Source of the DNA: Actinomycetota bacterium
GTDB taxonomy: Bacteria; Actinomycetota; Thermoleophilia; Gaiellales; Gaiellaceae
Direction of reading: 5' to 3'
Assembly: GCA_013694685.1 (NCBI GenBank)
Contig: JACDBY010000019.1
Location: forward strand, 1 to 5,106
Length of the DNA: 5,106 bases
Part shown: positions 1 through 4,239 of the stretch, in pieces
Layout: each line of letters begins with the position of its first letter
Numbering within the stretch: the first letter of the stretch is position 1
Made by a program: the position numbers and the translations under genes
The notes under the pieces: model-generated
The model's input: the letters and a program-made list of their open reading frames with translations, nothing else
The model's database searches: none
Told to the model about the DNA's origin: nothing

Positions 1-523
1 TCTTCGAGCAGGGCCGGGATTCTTCGACAGCGGCTTTCGCAACCTTGCGAGCGCGTCGCCGACGAGCTCGCGCGCCTGTGCTCTCCGTCTCGCAGAGAAT
101 CTTCGCGAGGACCGCCGCCTATTCCGCCGCCATCATTGCGCGGTCATGCGCAACCTCGCCTCCGAGGAGGGCGGCGTACATCGGCGCTTCTCCCTCCGGC
201 GGAACCGGTGGGCCGACGTAGCCGACTTCGACCGCCGCGTCGGCGAACTCGAGCAGCGGCGAGTGTCGCTCAACGACGAGCTCGACGCGCTCACGGAGTA
301 GCACCGCGAGCGGACGAAGGCCGACAGGGAACGTCTCGCGGAGTGGTGGCCCGTGGAGAAGGCGAACGTCCCGAACCGACGGCGCCGGCCGTCGAGAAAC
401 GGATCGAGGAGTTGGAGAAAACCGCGAGGCGCTCGGGACCGCCGTCGAGCGCGTGCTCGAGCAGAAAAGCGCATCAGGGCGGCGCAGCAGCAAGGCGTGC
501 GGGGCGCCCACAGCGAAGAGTGA
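1..523 (+). pseudogene. Decayed coiled-coil gene of unknown function, 5' end outside window
   Basis: No single frame is open, but coherent helix-rich, Glu/Arg-rich protein pieces follow one another across frames. The pieces are RVADELARL (about 55-78), SQRIFA (90-107), EDRRLF through FDRRVGELEQRR to LNDELDALTE (107-298), an in-frame TAG at 299-301, HRERTKADRERLAEWW (302-349), PTAPAVEKRIEELEKT (about 379-423), EALGTAVERVLE (426-461) and AEKRIRAAQQQ to the stop TGA at 521-523. Every change of frame is -1, as if one base had been lost from a G or C doublet or triplet. The TAG could be a CAG Gln codon with one C-to-T change. The product would be a soluble, largely alpha-helical protein with coiled-coil stretches. 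I do not recognise the family. The gene enters from the left edge, so its start is unseen. ATG 146 lies inside the coherent part and is probably not the start. Sequencing deletions are the main alternative to true decay. Confidence 0.6.
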
Positions 524-747
524 TGAAGCTCTGCTCTGACTGTGGCCGCCATGTTCGGCGCCTCGCGCGTGGCCGGTGCGGAGTGTTAGTTACCGAGCCA
601 GCCGGCAGTCACGCGGTGCGTCGGTGCCTTCGCGCGTTGCGCGCCCGCATGCACGGCCTGCTCTTCAGCAAGGCGGTGGCGACCCTCGGCCCGCTCCGAG
701 TGCTCTGCCGCCCCTGGAACTCGGGCCGCGGCGACCGGCGTCCGTAG
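523..747 (+). pseudogene. Small zinc-ribbon-like ORF, probably frameshifted
   Basis: The ATG at 523-525 overlaps the stop of the preceding decayed gene as TGATG, the usual layout of translationally coupled genes. The first residues, MKLCSDCGRHV and then ARGRCGV, give Cys4-x2-Cys7 and Cys19. A second CxxC partner at position 22 is missing in this frame, which reads Leu. One lost base near 585-590 (GTGTGTAGT reduced to GTGTTAGT) would restore CGVC and carry the reading into the frame beginning SYRAS. An intact product would be a very small Cys4 zinc-ribbon protein. Downstream of about 600 neither frame looks convincingly coding; the in-frame stop is the TAG at 745-747. The CxxC and the overlap can be seen directly. 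The zinc binding and the frameshift are inferred. It may be chance. Confidence 0.33.
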
Positions 748-752
748 CGCTT

Positions 753-1115
753 CTACTGCGGCTTCGCGTAGGCCGAGGAGATGCCGAAGTCGATCGCGAC
801 GCACGCCTCGTCGCCGATGACCCAGGCGTCGTGTCCGGGCTCGATGCGAGCGACATCACCAGGCCCGATTTCAACCTCGGTTCCATCGTCCATGGCGACG
901 CCCATCCTCCCCGACAGCGTGTAGAGGAAGTGCGGACTCTGGCAACTGTCCGTCTTCGCCAGCGGCTTTATGTGCTCTGACCAGCGCCATCCCGGCTCGA
1001 ACGTCCCGCGCATCACGCTACCACCGCCGATATTGACGACCGCGGCCTGACCTTTGTCCACGAACGGCCTCGTCTCTTCGGGCGAGTCCAGACTCTTTAC
1101 CTCTACGCCTGCCAT
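753..1115 (-). CDS. Single-domain cupin protein
   Basis: A 120-residue protein forming one small beta-barrel cupin (RmlC-like) domain, with no signal peptide or membrane segment, so probably cytoplasmic. The N-terminus reads VEVKSLDSPEETRPF. Then come EPGWRWSEHIKP (residues 40-51, with His48), the conserved DSCQSPH (56-62, with His62), the turn LSGRMGVAMDDGTE (67-80) and a cupin motif 2, GPGDVARIEPGHDAW (84-98, with His95). These histidines are the likely metal ligands. The usual HxH of cupin motif 1 is not obvious, so the site is atypical. The ATG at 1115 is chosen because GGAAGGAG lies 5 nt upstream. A longer reading to 1175 would run through the promoter. It is transcribed alone on the minus strand between two plus-strand remnants. 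Such proteins are common in actinobacteria, but the substrate is unknown. The family is secure and the enzyme role is not. Confidence 0.88.
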   Translation of the reverse strand: MAGVEVKSLDSPEETRPFVDKGQAAVVNIGGGSVMRGTFEPGWRWSEHIKPLAKTDSCQSPHFLYTLSGRMGVAMDDGTEVEIGPGDVARIEPGHDAWVIGDEACVAIDFGISSAYAKPQ

Positions 1116-1146
1116 CTCCGCTCCTTCCGCGCACGCCGAAGATTGG

Positions 1147-1175
1147 GTTATCCCGCACTTGGGCCAACAAGTCAA
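1147..1175 (-). promoter_or_regulatory. Vegetative-type promoter of the cupin gene
   Basis: Read on the minus strand, TTGACT (1175-1170) and GATAAC (1152-1147) are separated by exactly 17 bp, a good match to a housekeeping sigma promoter. Transcription would start near 1140, giving a leader of about 25 nt that contains the GGAAGGAG ribosome site (1128-1121) before the ATG at 1115. The motifs can be seen directly. Their activity is inferred. Confidence 0.65.
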
Positions 1176-1206
1176 GTCAGGCGGCCCGTTTTCTTACCTG
1201 CCGCGG

Positions 1207-1407
1207 ATGATTCCCCTCAAGCGGGGCCCTGCACAGTCGGGTCCTGTGGTTGTGCCGCTCAACGCACCGGCCAGCAGCGGCGTCTCCTCGGGAGGCGTCA
1301 CCGTCTCCCGCACGCTCGTCGCGGCGATTTTTGTCAACAGCGCCGGGTATTACGTCAACGTGCATACCTCTGACTATCCCAACGGAGCAGTCCGCGGACA
1401 GCTCTGA
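1207..1407 (+). pseudogene. C-terminal half of a CHRD domain, 5'-truncated
   Basis: The frame reads KRGPAQSGPVVVPLNAP, then GVTVSRTLVAAIFVNSAG and YYVNVHTSDYPNGAVRGQL before the TGA at 1405-1407. This is the typical end of a bacterial CHRD domain (Pfam CHRD, first named from chordin), including the signature YVNVHT..(Y/F)P.GA(V/I)RGQL. A complete domain is about 110-130 residues and usually follows a secretion signal. Only about 60 residues remain here, starting next to where the conserved HIHxG(P/A) motif should be; HIH is replaced by PLK. No N-terminal half or signal peptide is found upstream in any frame, and no ribosome site precedes the ATG at 1207. The sequence upstream is the cupin promoter. 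A retained hairpin follows the stop. It is therefore most likely a remnant of a secreted protein. A short expressed ORF of 66 residues cannot be excluded. Confidence 0.72.
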
Positions 1408-1411
1408 AACA

Positions 1412-1433
1412 CGGTCGGCCGAGCGGCCGATCG
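1412..1433 (+). terminator. Hairpin after the CHRD remnant
   Basis: CGGTCGGCC (1412-1420), loop GAGC and GGCCGATCG (1425-1433) form a 9-bp stem with one G-U wobble in plus-strand RNA. On the other strand that wobble becomes a C-A mismatch, which favours a plus-strand role. It begins 5 nt after the CHRD stop. There is no U-tract after it, as is common for actinobacterial terminators. Confidence 0.5.
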
Positions 1434-1446
1434 TCGCGAGTGATTG

Positions 1447-1483
1447 CCGGATGAGGGAGGGCGCTCGGCCCCCCCTCACCCGG
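1447..1483 (-). terminator. Long GC-rich hairpin, fully paired only in minus-strand RNA
   Basis: The arms are 1447-1461 and 1469-1483 around a 7-nt loop. In minus-strand RNA all 15 positions pair, two of them as G-U. In plus-strand RNA the same two positions are A-C mismatches. No U-tract follows on either side. It lies in the 251-bp gene-free stretch 1408-1658, together with the previous hairpin and a short tandem repeat. No minus-strand gene lies directly upstream of it, so it may stop read-through from the minus gene at 2016-2459, or belong to a lost gene. The function is not clear. Confidence 0.35.
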
Positions 1484-1625
1484 TGAGCGCCAGTAGCTGC
1501 GGACCGGGACGTAATCCGCGCCGGTTCTTAGCGGCGCGACTCGAAGCGACAAATAGCGGTGGCTCGTTGCCGTCGACAACACCTTGCGTCGGATCAGTAG
1601 GCCCGAGGCGGCTGAGGCAATACCA

Positions 1626-1644
1626 TCGACTCGACTCGACTCGA
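1626..1644 (+). repeat. TCGAC tandem pentanucleotide repeat, 3.8 copies
   Basis: TCGAC occurs three times in a row at 1626-1640, followed by TCGA (1641-1644). The array ends 2 bp before the AGGAGG ribosome site of the ABM-like gene. A change of copy number would alter the leader but not the protein. Confidence 0.75.
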
Positions 1645-1646
1645 TG

Positions 1647-1652
1647 AGGAGG
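1647..1652 (+). promoter_or_regulatory. Ribosome binding site deciding the start at 1659
   Basis: A perfect AGGAGG lies 6 nt before the ATG at 1659. It shows that the ATG at 1644, which overlaps this site, and longer upstream readings are not the start. Confidence 0.85.
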
Positions 1653-1658
1653 GACTCG

Positions 1659-1967
1659 ATGGCCGTGGCCTTCATTCAGGAATTCGCGATCACCGATGAT
1701 CGCGGGACGGCAAACTACGACAAGGTGAACGAGCGCCTCACGGAGAATCAGCCTGCTCCGGAAGGGCTCTTGATTCATTTCGCCGGTTTCGATGACGAGG
1801 ATGGCGTCTTTCGCGTCGTCAACGTCTGGGAGACGCGAGAGCAGGGCCAGACGTACTTCGATGAGCATGTGATGCCTGCCGTCCGTGCTGTGCTTGGTGG
1901 CGCCCCGAGCGGCGCGCCGCCGACGCGGCAGGGGTTCTACGAGCTCCATCACGTCACCGGGCTCTAG
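1659..1967 (+). CDS. ABM-like (dimeric alpha/beta barrel) small protein
   Basis: A 102-residue cytoplasmic protein with no signal peptide or membrane segment. It has the layout of the antibiotic-biosynthesis-monooxygenase-like ferredoxin fold: a first strand VAFIQEFAI (3-11), a helix YDKVNERL, a strand pair around GLLIHFAGFDDEDGVFRVVNVWE (36-58), a helix REQGQTYFDEHVMPAVRAVLG (about 60-80) and a last strand FYELHHVTGL (93-102). The combination GLxxHxAG, WRVV/FRVVxVWE and helix-MPAV is typical of small stand-alone proteins in actinobacteria. They usually form dimers, and most have no known substrate. The start is fixed by AGGAGG at 1647-1652. I see no convincing promoter in 1484-1625. It converges with the minus-strand gene ending at 2016. 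The superfamily is likely. A catalytic role is not shown. Confidence 0.85.
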   Translation: MAVAFIQEFAITDDRGTANYDKVNERLTENQPAPEGLLIHFAGFDDEDGVFRVVNVWETREQGQTYFDEHVMPAVRAVLGGAPSGAPPTRQGFYELHHVTGL

Positions 1968-1986
1968 ACGCCGCGAAGAAACCCAG

Positions 1987-2010
1987 CTCGGACAATCACC
2001 GCGGTCCGAG
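1987..2010. terminator. Hairpin between convergent genes
   Basis: CTCGGAC (1987-1993) and GTCCGAG (2004-2010) form a perfect 7-bp stem with a 10-nt loop. It sits in the 48-bp gap between the stop of the ABM-like gene (1967) and the stop of the minus-strand gene (2016), where it could serve both transcripts. No U-tract is seen. Confidence 0.5.
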
Positions 2011-2015
2011 ATCGG

Positions 2016-2459
2016 CTAGCGCCGGTAGCGCGGGCGACCCACGCTCCGCTGCCAGTTCAACTCGCCAAAAAGGGCGCCTCGGAGCTCGCTGAGCGCGATC
2101 GGCGGGTCGTCCAGCACCCCGAGGATGCATTCGCGATCGTCGGGGGTGAGCGCGACGAACTCCTCCCCGTTCGTGATCGCGCGGACGAGCAGGCGAGCAG
2201 TGCGATCGAAGCCCGCGCTCGTGAGCATGCTGACGAGCTCGAGCGCATGCTCGCGCCGGATACGGGTGCCGGCGATGATCAACACGAGCGGCGAGCATCC
2301 TACGCGACCGAAGGGGAGGTCAAGTCCAGTCGAGCGCAGGCCGATGGAATCTCGTAGGCGACGAGCGACGTCCCCGACGGCGACCACCGTCCCATCGATC
2401 GGTCTCGGCGTCGTTCCCTCACGCGGCGCGGATGCGACCGCGAGGCTCACCTGGGACAA
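2016..2459 (-). CDS. Hypothetical small actinobacterial protein, start uncertain
   Basis: Up to 147 residues with no signal peptide or membrane segment. The C-terminal 85 or so residues look like a compact helical domain: RIRREHALELVSMLTSAGF, then RLLVRAITNGEEFVALTPDDRECILGVLDDPP, then LSELRGALFGELNWQR. The pattern resembles short uncharacterised proteins I associate with Thermoleophilia-like genomes, in which an L-T-x-x-(D/E)-R-x-x-I-L-x-x-L-D-D-P-P block is followed by a helix ending in W. I know no function for them. Third codon positions are strongly G/C in this part. Two starts are plausible. TTG at 2459 has AGGA 8 nt upstream and gives 147 residues. GTG at 2285 gives 89 residues, nearer the usual size, and follows a promoter-like TTGACC/TAGGAT that would make the message nearly leaderless. 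The first 58 residues have weaker codon bias. It lies downstream of the ABC operon on the same strand, separated by 362 bp. Confidence 0.65.
   Translation of the reverse strand: MSQVSLAVASAPREGTTPRPIDGTVVAVGDVARRLRDSIGLRSTGLDLPFGRVGCSPLVLIIAGTRIRREHALELVSMLTSAGFDRTARLLVRAITNGEEFVALTPDDRECILGVLDDPPIALSELRGALFGELNWQRSVGRPRYRR
2297..2323 (-). promoter_or_regulatory. Possible internal promoter for a shorter hypothetical protein
   Basis: On the minus strand TTGACC (2323-2318) and TAGGAT (2302-2297) are 15 bp apart. TAGGAT is a good actinobacterial -10, but the spacing is short. A start near 2290 would leave only a few bases before the GTG at 2285. Suggestive only. Confidence 0.28.
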
Positions 2460-2553
2460 CTGGAACGTCCTCTCACCCGTCGAGCGCCTCGAGGCCGGCG
2501 CCTCACACTACGCAGACGCCCTTCGAGGGCTCGAGAACCCCTCGGCCGCGTAG
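2447..2553 (+). pseudogene. Coding-like 3' tail without a visible start
   Basis: In this frame the codons end almost always in G or C and read RLTWDNWNVLSPVERLEAG, then SHYADALRGLENPSAA, before the TAG at 2551-2553. Upstream the frame stays open but turns into low-complexity Arg/Ser-rich sequence opposite the minus-strand gene, with no ATG, GTG or TTG at a sensible distance. A UUCG-capped hairpin follows the stop by 6 nt. This is consistent with the end of a gene whose front was lost. I do not recognise it. It may be a chance frame in GC-rich DNA. Confidence 0.28.
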
Positions 2554-2559
2554 GCCTAT

Positions 2560-2572
2560 CCCCCTTCGGGGG
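2560..2572 (+). terminator. UUCG-type hairpin
   Basis: CCCCC-TTC-GGGGG at 2560-2572. In plus-strand RNA four C-G pairs are closed by a C(UUCG)G tetraloop, an unusually stable form, which favours plus-strand use. No U-tract follows. Confidence 0.4.
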
Positions 2573-2608
2573 CATGCAGGATCACCGCGTCCTTCGCACG
2601 GTGAGGTC

Positions 2609-2785
2609 ATGCCCGCGCACCACGGATGGACCGTCTCGAACGCCTCCCGCTCGCCGCGGCGCGAGCCGCCCGGCAAGCGTCACACCACCCGGCGCGCGCT
2701 TGCGCTCGTCGTGGACGCCCGCGGCGACGTCATCCGCCTGCCTCGCATCGGCCGCCCCGACACGTCGGGCCGCGACGCCGCGTAA
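2609..2785 (+). CDS. Possible 58-residue basic protein
   Basis: ATG 2609 to TAA 2783-2785. About 93 percent of codons end in G or C, far more than in the other plus frames here. The N-terminal part is basic and polar (SRSPRREPPGKRHTTRRA), followed by the protein-like stretch LALVVDARGDVIRLPRIGR and a polar tail. GGTGAGG ends 2 nt before the ATG, which is close for a ribosome site. There is no recognised domain or partner. It lies in the 362-bp gap between the hypothetical minus gene and the ABC operon. Apart from this ORF and the hairpins, that gap holds nothing I can name. Low confidence. Confidence 0.33.
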   Translation: MPAHHGWTVSNASRSPRREPPGKRHTTRRALALVVDARGDVIRLPRIGRPDTSGRDAA

Positions 2786-2799
2786 AGCGGCCGCACGGC

Positions 2800-2820
2800 G
2801 GGCCGGACAGTCCCGGGCCC
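2800..2820 (-). terminator. Hairpin at the end of the ABC operon
   Basis: On the minus strand GGGCC (2820-2816) plus GGA (2813-2811) pairs with TCC (2807-2805) plus GGCCC (2804-2800), with a 2-nt CG bulge and a CTG loop. It starts one base after the stop of the last permease gene. No U-tract follows. A weaker 5-bp hairpin, GCCGC-TTTAC-GCGGC, lies just beyond it at 2791-2777. Confidence 0.4.
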
Positions 2821-2821
2821 C

Positions 2822-3502
2822 CTACACGATGAGGCGCTTCTCGAGCACGGCTGCGAGCCGCGTCAGGGGAAACGAGATCAGGAAAAACAGGATCATCACG
2901 CCGGTGAAGATCTCGAACGCGTGGATCTCGCCGATCCCCGCGGGTGGGAAGAAGGTCAGGCGCTCGGACTGCGACTTGCCGGCCTGGAGCAGCTCGACGC
3001 CACCGATCACCTGCGCGAGCGTCGAGTTCTGGATGATGTTCACGAGTAGACCGACGAACGGCGGTAGGAGCCGGCGCAGCGCCTGCGGGAGGATCACCGA
3101 CCGGTGCCGACCGATCCAGCCGAACCCGAGCGCCGAGGCAGCCTCGTGCTGCTCGTTGGGAATCGACTGGACGGCGCCACGGGTCGCTTCGGCGACCTGT
3201 GCGCTGCCCCAGAGGACGAGCGCGACCGACGCGGCCGTGAGCGGCCCGAACTCGAGAGAGGGGGAAAGGGAGGGGAGACCGAGGTAGACGACGAAGACCG
3301 TGACGAGGATCGGGAGCCCCCGGAAGACCTCGACATAGAACCGGATCGCGGCTTGTGATGGCAGGAACCGGATCGTCATGAGCGTGCCGAGGACGACGCC
3401 GATGATTGCGCTCCCGAGAACGGCGATCGCGGAGACGCGCAGCGTTCCGGGCAGACCGTCCGTCAGGATGTAGCGCGCGACCGGCTCGACCCACTCGGGC
3501 AC
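2822..3502 (-). CDS. Amino-acid ABC transporter permease, second subunit (GluD-like)
   Basis: A 226-residue inner-membrane permease of the His/Glu/Gln/Arg family, the usual length for it. Hydrophobic spans lie at about 21-46, 57-77, 88-100, 146-160 and 196-215. The family signature EVFRGLPILV is at 58-67, where most relatives read RGTPLLVQ, so the Leu in place of Thr is a variant. A textbook EAA loop lies at 120-139 (Glu120, Ala121, Ala122, Gly126, then LP at 138-139). This cytoplasmic coupling helix docks on the ATPase. NIIQNSTLAQVIG (155-167) is the conserved segment after it. It would pair with the neighbouring permease to form the channel. The GTG start has GAGG 7 nt upstream, and only 4 bp separate it from the preceding stop, so the two are probably translated together. 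A hairpin follows the stop. The exact amino acid carried cannot be read from the permease. Confidence 0.93.
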   Translation of the reverse strand: MPEWVEPVARYILTDGLPGTLRVSAIAVLGSAIIGVVLGTLMTIRFLPSQAAIRFYVEVFRGLPILVTVFVVYLGLPSLSPSLEFGPLTAASVALVLWGSAQVAEATRGAVQSIPNEQHEAASALGFGWIGRHRSVILPQALRRLLPPFVGLLVNIIQNSTLAQVIGGVELLQAGKSQSERLTFFPPAGIGEIHAFEIFTGVMILFFLISFPLTRLAAVLEKRLIV

Positions 3503-3506
3503 GTGA

Positions 3507-4181
3507 CTACCTCGTCTCCGGCAGCGCGAGCCGCGACTCGAGCACGCGGATCCCTGCTGAGAGGCCCCAGACGAGCGCCAGGTAGACGACGGCGAGCACC
3601 GTCAGCGACTCGAGGGTCTCCAGGCTCAGATTGCTGATGTTGATCGCCGTCGTCGTCAGCTCCTCGTACCCGATCACGTACATCAGCGAGGTGTTCTTGA
3701 CGACGGAGATGTAGGTGTTGATCGACGACGGCAGCGAGATGCGGCCACCGATCGGGAGGGTGACGTTCATGAACGTCCCGAGCGGGCCGAAGCCGAGCGC
3801 GTACCCGGCCTCGCGATACCGAAGAGGGACGGCCTCGAAGCCCGCCCTGAAGTTCTCGCTGTTGAATGCGCCGCCCCAGATCATCACCGAGAGCCACGCG
3901 ACCGTGAACTGGTCGAGCAGGATCCCGGCCTGCGGGAGCGCGAAGAAGAACAAGAAGATCTGGACGAGGATCGGCGTGTTCCGGATGATCTCGACGTACA
4001 CGGCGGTGAGCTGGCTGACGACCGGGAGCCGGTGCGCGCGCGATGCACCGAGCACCACGCCGATCACCAACGAGCCGACGATGGCGATCGCCGAGGCCTT
4101 CAGCGTGTTGACGAGTCCGTCGAGGAGCTCGCGCCAATTTTCCGACACGAACGCCCACAGGTCGTAAGTGACAAGCAGCAT
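3507..4181 (-). CDS. Amino-acid ABC transporter permease, first subunit (GluC-like)
   Basis: A 224-residue inner-membrane permease of the same family as its neighbour. Hydrophobic spans lie at about 26-47, 70-86, 92-104, 147-170 and 193-212. The signature EIIRNTPILVQ is at 64-74. The EAA loop is at 124-143, with Gly in place of the second Ala (Glu124, Ala125, Gly126), then Gly130 and LP at 142-143. VKNTSLMYVIG follows at 161-171. Together with the second permease it forms the heterodimeric channel for a polar amino acid delivered by the binding protein encoded upstream. The ATG at 4181 is the only usable start: going upstream the frame meets TGA with no other start codon. No Shine-Dalgarno sequence precedes it (GCTGCTCCCC), and a strong hairpin ends 10 nt before it, so translation may be weak by design. 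Its TAG lies directly after the GAGG that serves the next gene. Confidence 0.93.
   Translation of the reverse strand: MLLVTYDLWAFVSENWRELLDGLVNTLKASAIAIVGSLVIGVVLGASRAHRLPVVSQLTAVYVEIIRNTPILVQIFLFFFALPQAGILLDQFTVAWLSVMIWGGAFNSENFRAGFEAVPLRYREAGYALGFGPLGTFMNVTLPIGGRISLPSSINTYISVVKNTSLMYVIGYEELTTTAINISNLSLETLESLTVLAVVYLALVWGLSAGIRVLESRLALPETR
3510..3513 (-). promoter_or_regulatory. Ribosome binding site of the second permease gene
   Basis: GAGG directly precedes the TAG of the first permease and lies 7 nt before the GTG at 3502. A ribosome ending the first gene therefore covers the start site of the second. Confidence 0.65.
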
Positions 4182-4191
4182 GGGGAGCAGC

Positions 4192-4223
4192 GGGTGGCGA
4201 CCGCGTGACCGCGGCCACCACCC
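4192..4223 (-). promoter_or_regulatory. Intercistronic hairpin between binding-protein and permease genes
   Basis: In minus-strand RNA the arm 4223-4210 (GGGUGGUGGCCGCG) and the arm 4205-4192 (CGCGGUCGCCACCC) pair over all 14 positions, with two G-U wobbles and the loop GUCA. On the plus strand those two pairs become A-C mismatches. The stem begins 16 nt after the binding-protein stop and ends 10 nt before the permease ATG. There is no U-tract, so full termination is unlikely. It more probably protects the upstream message, causes partial termination, or limits permease translation. Confidence 0.6.
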
Positions 4224-4239
4224 GTGATGCCAGGTCAGG

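Noticed and set aside
586..804. Minus-strand ORF of 72 codons left of the cupin gene
   Set aside because: It overlaps the cupin end in another frame and has no recognisable feature.
1116..1175. N-terminal extension of the cupin reading frame
   Set aside because: It covers the -10 and -35 elements and the leader. The ATG at 1115 has a strong ribosome site.
1584..1658. Upstream extension of the ABM-like gene
   Set aside because: It would translate the TCGAC repeat and the AGGAGG site. The start at 1659 is clearly marked.
2125..2446. Upstream part of the plus-strand frame that ends at 2553
   Set aside because: Ser/Arg/Pro-rich with no codon bias, and antisense to the hypothetical minus gene. 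Only the tail after about 2447 looks coding.
2787..2794. GCGGCCGC palindrome
   Set aside because: An 8-bp palindrome is expected by chance in DNA this rich in GC, and nothing around it suggests an operator.
2574..3287. Plus-strand ORF of 237 codons
   Set aside because: Its right half is antisense to the permease, and its left half has weaker codon bias than the 2609 frame.
2730..3494. Long minus-strand ORF of 254 codons overlapping the second permease
   Set aside because: Same reason: low-complexity Arg-rich sequence in an alternative frame of a well supported permease gene.
3715..4167. Plus-strand ORF antisense to the first permease
   Set aside because: It mirrors the permease codons and has no ribosome site or recognisable protein feature.
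3463..4221. Long minus-strand ORF of 252 codons overlapping the first permease
   Set aside because: It is Arg/Ala/Pro-rich, in another frame of a clear permease gene, and has no domain. It is a GC-rich shadow.
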